Source of the DNA: Stropharia rugosoannulata
Taxonomy: Eukaryota > Basidiomycota > Agaricomycetes > Agaricales > Strophariaceae
Reading direction: 5' to 3'
Assembly: GCA_028532985.1 (NCBI GenBank)
Contig: JANCIK010000013.1
Span: 2,294,001 to 2,358,000, forward strand
Length of the DNA stretch: 64,000 nt
Numbering within the stretch: the stretch's first letter is position 1; every line of letters begins with the position of its first letter. The notes under the pieces are model-generated. The model did no database searches. It saw only the letters and a list, made by a program, of their open reading frames with translations, and was not told where the DNA came from. This document shows positions 8,498-19,270 of the stretch, one piece after another. Made by a program: the position numbers and the translations under genes.

Positions 8498-11400
8498 TCA
8501 ACACACCGTGCAATCCTCCTTGAAACTTAGGTTATACATAGTCTTGTCCACCACCTTCTCTATCTTCTTCCAGTCAGATCGTCTCTGGATGAACTCGTAA
8601 ATATCCTAAAATAGTTGTAAGAACGCATGATGAGACCCATATATAAAGGCAAACCTCGGGTCTGTATGCTCCGCCATACCGTGCAACATCTTTTACGATC
8701 TGCGCCAAGTCTTTGGCATCTTCGACAACATAGACATGTCCGAGCATACGGAGGTGAGCGAAATCTGCAGTAATAGTCGGGACCTGGTAATTCTATGAGG
8801 GACAATACCGATAGTGTAGTGATAATATATACCTTCAACGACGTAATAAATGCATTATATGCGTTCAAGTCCGCTATCACTTGGAAGCCCCCAGCCAACG
8901 AAATGATCTGACGCTTGATATGCTTTTGCAAAATCCTAGGAATGCCCTTAGTCCAGCACAAAGAATGCAGAGTCACGGGTACGAACCCGATCAATCGCAA
9001 GCCCACTTCTTGATAGAAGACCTCCAGCACCTCTTTGCTAGTGCTCCCCTTTAATAGTTTACAATGGTTCTCTAAGCAGCGGATCGCCTCTTGACATCCC
9101 TTAGTCGGAGCCAAGTCAAGCGGGGTGTCTTCTGGAGGATAGTATTCCCGAGCTTGCGTCAAAGTGAGAATGATATGTTCGACCTAATAAATCCATACGG
9201 TCAAGCTGCAGGAGTCGCAGGGCGAAATCTAAACGTACCTGATTCATCAACACTTCCGTCCCAGCATTCAGTCCTGTAGCCACTGAGTCGTCCAATGAGT
9301 TTTCAAAGCGCTTCTTCTCCCTGACAACAGCATTAAGAAAATCGGTTTTATCAATATGGGGAGCCTGAAAACGATCATGAAACTTGATCCCTTCGAAATA
9401 TAGTAAGATACTTACTAGTTCTTTATCAAAGTAGACTTGGGTGATCGACTGGATTGTGTCGCCGATGTGCACCAACTCAAAGAACTGCACCAAAGGAGCA
9501 ACGTTCACTGTATCAGAATGCTCCCCGGGCTTGTAATTCCGCATACTCTCAGTTGCTCTAGTACCAGACACGTTAATTCTGCATGTGGACCTTAAGGAAA
9601 AACGGGCATCTCACTTGGCAAATCCCTTGGCTACGTGCTGGTCCCCGAGCGCTTGCAGCATCAGGATAAACAACTCTTCGATTGTGTCCCGTACGCGATG
9701 TCCGTAGTGCCCAGGGTAGCCCGCGAACGTCTCCACTCGTTTAAGGCAGTCGCGGTCAGCGTGAATGATCTCCAGAGCGACATCAAGCGAGAGGAGCAAG
9801 TCAAGGTGCTGCGTTTCATTGCCCGCTGTTGACGGGGTGACGCCCGCATCGTCCATCAGAGGCGTAGGGGACTTGATGTCTAGGTGAGAGAGGGAACCTG
9901 TAGCGAAATGGGTTCGAACACTGTGATAGTCGTCAATTCTACGCGGCTCACCGACCTGAATCTTTTTCCTGTCCGCCGGTTACGGCGGGCGCATATTCTT
10001 CCTCATCCCCTTCGGCTCCGAACAGTGCACCATTCTGGCCGTTTAAGGTTTTTGAATATGCAGCTGGCTGGACAGTTCTATTAGTCGCCCCGCCGCTCAC
10101 CCATCTTTGGGGGTTAAGCATGGCAATTCCTTGAACCGCGGCTGTACCTCCTGTCATCAGGGCTCCTCCTACAGCTCCGACTGTTCGAGGGACTATAGTA
10201 ACGGGAAGGAGAAGAATATTTGTGAAGGAGGCCAGTACATTGCGTTTCAACATTGCCGGATTCTGAGATGCAATGAATTGTCTTGTTCCCTCAGCAGTAG
10301 CTGCATTGGCCTCAGATGCCTGAACCCCGAAACTGTGAGTACTTATATAACACTTCAAAGAAGATAGGTACCTCTCGATCCCAGCCCTGACAGATAGCAT
10401 CGAAGGCAAGTTTTACAGACTCTACTTCTTCGTCTAAATATTCGTCCATGTTGGCCTCGAACATGCGGTACCTATGATATCGAAATCAACAATTATAGCA
10501 GTTGTTTGGTAGAATTGATGCATACACTACATCCTCCGCCTTATGCTGGTCGACGTTCGAATCCGGACGAATTTTAGCAGCCTCTATGATAGCGTCGACC
10601 ATCTTCCAAGCCTCCCGGAAGGATGCGGCCGTTGACTTCAGGTATATATCATTGGAAATCTCCCGCGCGTGTCCGAGGAGCGTAGTAATATATTCGCCTA
10701 CAACTTCCATCGCCAGACGATCAGAAAAGAAAATTAGGACTTGGGAGGATGGGGGAAACACGCGCACTGCTTGCGCGCCATGTACCCGTATAGCGGCGAG
10801 AACGACATCCATAAACTGATCCATAGCATCGAAATCCAACTGCCCCTCAGAACTGGATATCTGTGAGTAGATGACAGAAGTTTAGATATGAAAGACGTAC
10901 GTAAAGTTGTCGAGGGCCGCCCATTGGCCCTGCTGATAAAATATTTCTCTCTTCTCCGTCCAGACCTTTCCCATTTCCCAGTCTCCACTAGAAGGATCCC
11001 ATACTTCCCAGCTCGACTCTGCTGCTTCTCTCATTCCGGCTTCGTCGCCCTTGCCATCAGCATCATCGAAGGCGGCTAATAGACTCGAATCAAATCGATC
11101 CATAGCTGTTCGGAGAGAGGCAAAGAGAGTCTTCCATTGTCGCACTGGCTGTATTGAAGGCGAGAGGAATAAGGCGAGAAGTCGGAGTGTTTTGGCTTGA
11201 TCATATAATGAGGACTTCAGTTCGTCGGCAAGATCAGAAAGAATAACATGAGGCGCGGACGATAATAGGCGGATCAAGGGTTTGAGGAGAGAGTGGGCGC
11301 GCATATATTTGGTTTGCGCAGTATCCTTCTGAGGGAGAGGCGAGGCAAGCGTAAATGTTGCGTTCTGCGCGTTTTGAAAAGCGCCAACGAAGTCGCCCAT

Positions 11401-11829
11401 CTCGTCCTCCGGAGCTTGGAAGACGCTGTCCGCAGTCGTGAAGTCCCCGAATTCATCGTCGACAGGTATAATCGGGGGCGCAGCGGCGCGCGACTGAACC
11501 TTCTTTTCATTGGTCCTCTTCTCGAGCGACTCCAACACCTTTCCGTAGCCAATGTCTGTATCCACTCCGAGCGCTTTCCATCGTCCCTCCCAGACTACGT
11601 CGTCCCTAACAAGCGCCGCTGTTGTGCGACAGCATCTGCTGTATGCCGGTACATCAGGCACCGGGAGATGCGAAAGGATGAGCAGATGGAGGTCCGAGGG
11701 CAGGCGGCCTACGAGAGGTTGTGTCACTGCTGCTGGCTTCTGACCTGTGGCTCTCGACAGCAGCCGGGCGCCTGTCGATGCAGCCGACGAGTAGAGTTTG
11801 ACAGGTTCTAGGGTCGCAAATTTGTCCAT
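8498..11829 (-). CDS. rcy1: Recyclin-1-like F-box/Sec10-domain protein with CaaX terminus
   Basis: Start ATG at 11829. First exon 10901-11829, a 40 nt intron (10861-10900), then several further exons to the stop at 8498-8500. Residues about 40-85 form an F-box (GRLPSDLHLLILSHLPVPDV ... VVWEGRWKAL), which recruits SCF ubiquitin ligase through Skp1. The rest is a long helical Sec10-like exocyst domain (FDAMDQFMDVVLAAIRVHG, VFPPSSQVLIFFSDRLA, WKMVDAIIEA, YRMFEANMDEYLDEEVE). The last exon ends KEDCTVC-stop, a CaaX-type prenylation signal. Yeast Rcy1 (Pof6 in fission yeast) has the same arrangement of F-box, Sec10-like region and CaaX box, and acts in recycling from early endosomes and polarised growth. 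Function is inferred from that family. Confidence 0.88.
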
Positions 11830-12547
11830 ATTACAAGGTCTGTGCAGGCGAGCATGGGCAAGATAGTCCTGAACAACGCGTCACAATTCAGGCCCCTGGG
11901 CGTCGGTATGTAGACCTTGGTCCGGTGGTTGGTCCGACGTCGAGTTTGACGGCGAGAGGCAGTTATTTGTCAGTAGTCGCACGGTGTCGTGCATAGATCT
12001 CCGGCAGACGTCAATACTCTCTCACTCAACTCTCACTTGCTCCCAGCTTTCTCTGCCTCCGAGGAGATTCTGTTAGCTAAAGGGGCTTGACAGATCACGC
12101 AAGCTAATGAGCACTTCTGGAATTTCCGCTGAACGAAAGATACTTAGCCGAAACTCACAGCTACATCTACTAAAAGGACAGAAATGGTAACGAATGCTCC
12201 CCATGGATCGAGTGGAGTCATGACTTGGACGAGAAGCACAAGTGAATTCAACAGGCAGCGATAGCCTGCGAGGAGTCTGACATAGCATTATGGTCCGATT
12301 GACCTAGTTCTGGTTATATCCAGCGTATCTGTTCAGAAAGAGCACAGTAATCGCGAGCCCCTATGGGACGTGTCTGATACAGTGAGCCTACCAGAAAGTA
12401 TGGTTTATGCATCTACATTGTGCACTAATACGTTTTCATTGAGAACCATCTGGACGTCGAAAAAAGGTTTTACAAGTCAGGTATAAAATACAGCGTTGTC
12501 GTTCAAGGTCTCTCATACAACGGACCAAACTCGTAGTATACTTCACC
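11830..12547. other. Shared divergent upstream region of rcy1 and the HsbA-like gene
   Basis: About 700 bp between two divergently transcribed genes. It must contain both promoters. No specific motif is claimed. Confidence 0.5.
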
Positions 12548-13323
12548 ATGTTATTCCGCTCAGCAATCAAGGCATTGACAGCTCTCGTTGTTGCACAGTC
12601 CGTCTGCGCCGATGTTACTTCCGACCAGGTCGTCGCTACTATTGAATCTGTTACATCCATATCGCAGTCTCTAAACATGGACCTCATTACTGTCGATGCA
12701 AGTATGTCATTCAGCCAGATCACGGGCATTGCTACTGTAAGCCTTGCTATTAGTCCTAAACATTCTTATGGAGTGTAACATTTAAATCCTCACTCTTTAG
12801 ATGGTGACCAGCGGATTTGGCCAAATAGTCAGCAGTGTTACAAACGCTGTTACAATGATAGGATCTACCGCTCCCTTCAACGACGACGGTGCAATGTCTG
12901 TTGCCACCGTGCTGTTTACAGCAAGTATATTATCTCCAACTTCCAGAATAGTAAACTGATGAAAATGTTAGTTTGTCGAGATTCACCAGGATTTATTGGC
13001 CACCGTCATTGGGAAACATAGCATATTCGCACAGTTTGAACTTACGGCTCCGTTTACTGCTATTTTACGGTCCCTCGAAGCCGGCGTAGATGTCGGTCAC
13101 AAATTATTTTCCTGATTCTGCTCTGACACTCATAGGCTATATTATTCAGGCGTTTGCGATCGCTTTAATTAGACTTATCCCTACTCAGCAGACTCCAGCA
13201 CACAACGACTTCCTATCTCTGGATGTTTCTGTCAGTAACTGCATTCAAACGTACAGTCAATTATGCATTCCGAGTCCTCTCTATCCAGAGATCGGCCCTA
13301 TCTGCGTTAGTGTTGGTGGCTAG
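12548..13323 (+). CDS. HsbA-like hydrophobic surface-binding / cell-wall protein
   Basis: Exons 12548-12736, 12801-12920, 12972-13091 and 13150-13323 give 200 residues. A signal peptide (MLFRSAIKALTALVVAQSVCA) is followed by an all-helical alternation typical of HsbA (DVTSDQVVATIESVTSISQSL, HQDLLATVIGKHS, AFAIALIRLIPTQ). The Aspergillus family member coats hydrophobic surfaces and helps cutinase recruitment. Here a secreted wall or surface role is inferred. The second intron (12921-12971) opens with GCAAGT, a GC-AG intron. Reading through the third intron gives an early stop at 13113, but splicing restores the family C-terminus. A two-Cys tail (YSQLCIPSPLYPEIGPIC) ends the protein. Confidence 0.8.
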
Positions 13324-13846
13324 TAGGGTGCTGGGGTTGTCGAATAGGCCTAGCTACCGACTTCATTCGAATGTTGTTTAGCACGCAATTCATACCGTAC
13401 ATACTAACAAGCTTTTAAATTCATCCAGGCTCAGAAGTGAAGAATTAAGGTCTGAAATGCTCCTTTGATGCTTCTATTAGCAGGCTATGCATAAATTATT
13501 ATGTTTTTTTGCACCTGTAAGAATAGTAGAAACGCTGACAACCACGAATGTCCAAATAATGTTTTATAATTAACCATAAACTTCCTTATATGGTTTATAA
13601 GTGCCTCTGCATATATTCGAAGGTCCTAGTTTAGTCATCTCGAGTCCATACATACAATTGGACGGACGCTTTGTTGATGAAGCTCGATTTTAAGCGTGGC
13701 ATCAAGTCTCGAGGAAAGACCGATGCCGGCCTCGGCGGCGAGGCCAAACACAGCCACTCGAACGCCGACGGCAGGTGCCACGACGTCCACGGTCCACGAC
13801 GATCTCTTCCTCATTATTCCCCACCTAAGAGCACGGATGTCCGCCG
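13324..13846. other. Intergenic / IRE1 upstream region
   Basis: AT-rich to about 13630, then GC-richer leader sequence. The IRE1 start is preceded 10 nt upstream by an out-of-frame ATG at 13837 whose short frame ends within the signal-peptide coding region. Confidence 0.5.
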
Positions 13847-16800
13847 ATGTCCCTCGCTCTGCTCTCAGCTCTAATTGCCTCCCTTCTAACATCATGGGCA
13901 GCTGCTGCTGAATCTCAAGCCCTCGCTCCCCGTCTGCAACGCAACTATGCCTCCACCAACACTAGGTTCGCCCTGCCCGCAACCCAGGAACCGATTCCAG
14001 ACATATCCAGAGACTATGAGCTACTAGACACCGTTCTATTAGCCTCTGTGGATGGTAGATTTCATGCGCTGAATCGTACGAGTGGGCAGACTCTTTGGTC
14101 CATGTCGTCGTTCGCCACCACGACCAGCATATCCATTCCTTCATCGCTTGCACCTCTTGTGCGGACCACACATGTTCAGCATGATCCAGAAGTCGACGAC
14201 GAGGAATCAGAAACGTACATTATCGAGCCGCAGTCGGGAGATATCTATGTTCTCCAATCACCTTCAGCGCCTCTTCAGCGCTTTCCCTTCTCGATGTCAG
14301 AACTTGTCGATATTTCACCATTCACTTCCGTCGGTGATCACGGAGAAACACGCTTTATAGGGCGCAAAGAGACATCTTTGCTGGTTATAGAGCTCGAAAC
14401 AGGCCGCATCAAAGCGACATTGACTGCGGAGTGCCCTTTCGTACCTGAGGAATACCAGGACATTCCTGTCGACGCAGACGAGTTTGACGGAAAAGCACCC
14501 GTATCTGAGCCCACGGAGGTCTATATTGCTCGTACTGGTACGTGGAGTGCCTTAGACAGCGTGTATGCGCTCATATTTGGACTAGACTACCGAATTTCCA
14601 TAACAAAGCAGCGCCAGAAAGGAAAGGCTCCCCGTGTCATTCAAGAGCTCTCATTTTCATCATACGGCCCTAATAATAAAGACAACCATCTACAAAGCCT
14701 CTACCGACGCACTGCCGATAACACATATATGCAAGCTCTCCCAACAGGTGAATTGATCGCATTCAATGCGCACAACTCCTCCGCACCTAGACGTGACCAC
14801 AAGAAGAAAGACGACGACGGTTCGCTCGACCCAGCATGGGCACTATTCTTCCCAAATACCATTGTCGCAGTCTTTGATGTGCTCAAGGCGGCCCCGTCCT
14901 CCGCTCCTTTTGTACTTCTCCAACCGCAGCCCATGCTTGCAGATATTTCTCACCCGGGTGCTGTCTTCCCGTCATCGCACGTAGCCTACATTGGCATCGT
15001 GGAGGAGACAGGCAGCCTTTTTGCGCTCAGTCCATCTCGCTTCCCGCTCGTCGTCTTCGGAGCGCGCGACCGATCAGGACTTACATCCCGCGCTCGACAT
15101 GCACAAACGATCGATGCAGGTACGGATAAAGACCCTGCCGGAGATAATACAAACGAGGAGCTTGAGCACTGTTTGCGCTACCCAAGCTCACCGCACTGTC
15201 TCGTAGGCGTGCACCAGCTTGCAGAAGGCGAGGCGGATGCCGAGGTGGGGCGCTGGAAACGACTCATTGACCCTCCTAAAGCAGACGCACTTCCTGCGAT
15301 GCAGCAACGAATGGATCGCGGGAGGCGGCCGGAGAGCGACAGCGGGCGCGGTGTTCCTGCTATTGTTGGTTGGAAGGATGAGGCGGATAACGCGAGCGGG
15401 CGTGTCGAAATGGACAGGGGAGCGGAGCAGGGCAAACAGATGCCTGAACGGATGCCCATACCAGCTCCTGTATACGAACCTCCGAGCCCTTGGCATCGGG
15501 TACCGTTATTGGGAGATGGGCGCACAAGCAATGTGCTGCAGGGTAGCTGGGAGGTGTTGAGCGTTTGGCTTGTTGTTGGGCTTGTGGGTGCCTTGGTTAT
15601 GTTCGGACGTGTACGCTCCTGGTTCCGGGCGGGTCGACGGAGAGTCATCTCTGAACACGAGCGCACGAAGAGCGTGAGCGCGACGTCGGAGTCTGCCACA
15701 ACCCCACCCAAAGCAGACGCTGCCTCCCAGGAGGAAGAGAAAGCTAACGGGAACGGGTCAGTCAAGTTTGCACTCGACACTGACACGAGCGCGACATACG
15801 TCAACAATGCCATTGTTGATGAGGATGTTGCATTTGTCCCTGCTGCGCTAGATTTAACAACTCCGGTGCCGGCGGTGGAATCAATGGATATTGCTCGGCC
15901 ATCCACACCAAAACCAAAGCCTTCCGCATTGAAATCCACTTCATCAAATGGGGGCGTTGGTAATCAGGACGCAGTTGCCTCCCCGCTCACTACGCCAAAG
16001 CTTGTTACAAATGGACATAACAAGTCAACCGCAGTTTCATACGGGGCCGTGGATAACGAGGAAGGGGATGACAGTGAAGGCGAGGCGGAGGGTGCAACTC
16101 CTGTTGCTCCTGGTAAGCGGAGAAGTCGGAGGGGTAAGAGGGGTAAAAAGAAGAAAGCCGTCGTGGTCGCAAATGAGGATGGGGGAGAAAAAGAAGAGCA
16201 GGAGAAGGAGAAACCAAAAGAGGAGGAAAAACCTTCATCTATTGTCCTCACCACTTCATCTCCTAAGCCGATTGTGCAACCGTCGCTCATCGTCTCCGAC
16301 ACCATTCTCGGTGCGTGATATCCTTGTCTATGATGATTTATTTACTCTGACACCTGTAATGGTTTAGGTTTTGGGTCGCATGGGACCGTTGTGTTCCAAG
16401 GATCTTTACAGGGCCGGGCTGTAGCGGTAAAGCGTCTATTACAAGACTTTGTAACGCTTGCAGCACGGGAAGTCTCCATCCTTCAGGAATCCGACGACCA
16501 CCCCAATGTCATTCGGTACTATTACCAGGAGGCGCATGCGAACTTCCTCTACATTGCTCTTGAGCTTTGTCCCGCTTCTCTCGCGGACGTCATTGAGGCG
16601 CCCGACCGCGAGCCTTACCGCGACATCGCGATCAACTTTGACCCTAAGCGCGCACTGAAGCAGATCACAAGCGGCCTGCGGCACCTACACGCTCTGAAGA
16701 TCGTCCACCGCGACATCAAGCCGCAGAACATCCTGGTGGGCATCTCCCCTGGTGCCTCGGCTTCGGGAGGTACGAAGGGCGGCAAGGCCTACCGCATGCT

Positions 16801-17801
16801 CATCTCGGACTTCGGCCTATGCAAAAAACTCGACGTCGACCAGACAAGTTTCTTACCTACGGCGCACGGCGGGATGGGAGCTGGTACGGTAGGCTGGCGA
16901 GCTCCAGAGATCCTTCGTGGCGAGGTGAAGCTTGACGAGATGGCAAATGGCGACGAGAGCATATCGTCGCGCGGTTCTGTCGCCACTGTCAGCGGGTCAT
17001 CATCGAGTAATGGGCTTTCGTCGGGGAAACCAACACGCTTGACGAAAAGCGTGGACATTTTTGCTCTTGGGTGCCTGTTCTACTACACATTGACGAGTGG
17101 CGGACACCCTTATGGAGACCGCTTTGAGCGAGAGGTCAATATCATGCGGGATGCTAAGGACTTGACGTTATTGGAGAGGTTTGGAGAAGAGGGTACAGAG
17201 GCTACGGATTTGATTGCTGGAATGTTGAGTCCAGAGGCGCGAGATAGGTAATGACTACCCCAAAGCCATCTTATCCTGTTCTAACGCTTGGTACAGGCCG
17301 GATACAACAACTGTTCTGCTTCATCCCTTCTTCTGGGATGCAGGACGCCGACTCAACTTCCTTCAGGACGCCTCAGATCGATTCGAGATTATGTGTCGCG
17401 ATCCTAAAGACCCGCAACTGTTAGCCTTGGAACGTGGCGCGTTCTCAGTTGTCGGTAATGACTGGCATTCAAGGCTAGACAAAATCTTTATCGAAAATCT
17501 GGGCAAGTTCCGCAAATATGATGGCGGTAGCGTGCAAGATCTCATGCGTGCCCTGAGAAACAAGGTATGAGAGCAACAGTCAGCGTTGCGCGGGTACTGA
17601 CTGTCCCTCTTTTAGAAACATCATTATCAAGATCTCCCGGATAATGTGAAGCGACATCTTGGACCTATGCCGGAAGGGTATTTGGGCTACTTTACAAGAA
17701 GATATCCACAACTCTTCCTTCACGTTCATGGAGTCGTCAGGGACACAGGTCTGCATAGCGAGTCTATGTTCCGTGCATACTTCGAGCTACCGGATAACTA
17801 A
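13847..17801 (+). CDS. ire1: Unfolded-protein-response sensor kinase/endoribonuclease IRE1
   Basis: Exons 13847-16310, 16368-17247, 17297-17564 and 17616-17801 give 1265 residues. The signal peptide (LALLSALIASLLTSWAAAA) leads an ER-lumenal beta-propeller-like sensor domain (ASVDGRFHALNRTSGQTLWS). A transmembrane helix lies at about residues 566-586, then a long acidic/basic cytosolic linker. The kinase domain has AVKRL, HRDIKPQN (about 934) and DFG (about 968). The C-terminal KEN endoribonuclease has LMRALRNK-KHHYQDLP with the catalytic His/Tyr/Arg region. IRE1 senses unfolded protein in the ER and cleaves the HAC1-type mRNA intron. A Ser-rich insert follows the APE motif. The family is unmistakable. 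Confidence 0.96.
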
Positions 17802-19270
17802 CCCAGTTCTAACGTTCGCTTATCCACCATGCTCTGTTATGCGTCACATTACTCTAGCCTAATGCTCCCCCGTCTTAATGCCCTGTTCACGACTTTCACG
17901 ACTCTCTGTGACACTACCGGTCTCATTTTCGACTTTCGACAATCTCATATCATCTCATCGTTTGCATATAATACTATCCTTATTTGCCTCTATCGACATA
18001 TCAAAAGCTCTCTATCGCCTCTACTGCTGTATCTTCTCGCACACTTTGGACACTCGCGCCGCTCCGCATTTCCTGCTTGCCTTGCCACCGGTTGACTTTG
18101 TCTAAAGCCCTACATGCAAAAGTCAAACTGCTTACCGCAACTCAGCTGACGTATGGCACAAGCTCATACAGACAAAATCATCCGGCGCGTTTTGATACCT
18201 TATAATCCTGCTATTGTTGGGATACATTGGATGTCTTTTCGCCACACGCACCTTGCTTGTATTTAGGTTGTATTTAGATATTGGTGTTGTATTTTAATTT
18301 TGAACATCGTTTACTGACGGCCAAGTTCCAGGGCCCGACTCATGCATTCCACTAGAAACAGAGCCTCGAGTCAAACTTCTTCGCACAAGTGTTATACGAT
18401 AGAAAAAAATCAAGGCATAGCTCTCTGGCATTATCCTAAGTTGATGTGCATTTTTACCAAGCTTTTACCGTATGTGGATATGGCTGACTTTTGTGGAAGT
18501 ACGCAAGTACGCATCACGACTATCCCCACTTATACTCCATAAACAAACAACCATTTGATTGAGGCCCTTGAAATTTGAAACCTGGTCAATCTCCAAATCT
18601 TCATGAACTTCGCCAGTGGTGAACGATGAACTCGTGATAACGAGTCTCTATTCTTATACTTGCTACTACATCGTCTTTGAATGCGTTCAAACTATTGAAA
18701 AGTCATGCGCTGCTTGTCTTGGGGCATTTCTGTATAACATTTTCCTGGCTTCTAAAACTTCTTTTCAGCGGAATCTTGTCATTCGGACCCTCAATGACAT
18801 AGATGCTACTGTAATCTTCTGATGTACGATCATCGGCCGCCGTCTTGCTACATCGTCGTAATGGTTATTACTTTGGAAGTTTGGTCTCCTTCAAGCTCAT
18901 GAATTACCACTTCGTTTCAGGCACTTTTCCCGCAGCAGGAGGAGCCGCAGGGCCAAGAAAACACGGTATCGCCTCTTTACATCTGGTGTGTCAATGCTGG
19001 TGGGGAACATTTTTATTGCTTCCAGATATCTTAGAGTTGACGATATCCTGATATAGGTTGATCCACCGAGACAAAAATACTAACTACGTATTGCATAAAA
19101 TCTATCAGATGCCCATTGGAGCATACGCCTAGTGATGTCGTTCTGGGCTTCTTATCGAGTTAATCCGAAATCAAGGACTTTCTGAGGGCATCTAATGGCT
19201 TCTTCCGGTCCGGCAGAATATGCAATGATATAAAAACAAGTGTTGGCCAAACTTCTGGCAGTAACTTTCG
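17802..19270. other. Intergenic
   Basis: About 1.5 kb of AT-rich sequence, holding the IRE1 3' end and the glycosidase promoter. Only short open frames, none recognisable. Confidence 0.5.

Noticed and set aside
13090..13323. Separate small gene after the HsbA-like gene
   Set aside because: Its sequence AFAIALIRLIPTQ is the HsbA C-terminus, joined by a 58 nt intron.
15178..15939. 253-codon minus-strand frame
   Set aside because: Antisense to the IRE1 linker exon, with no family features.
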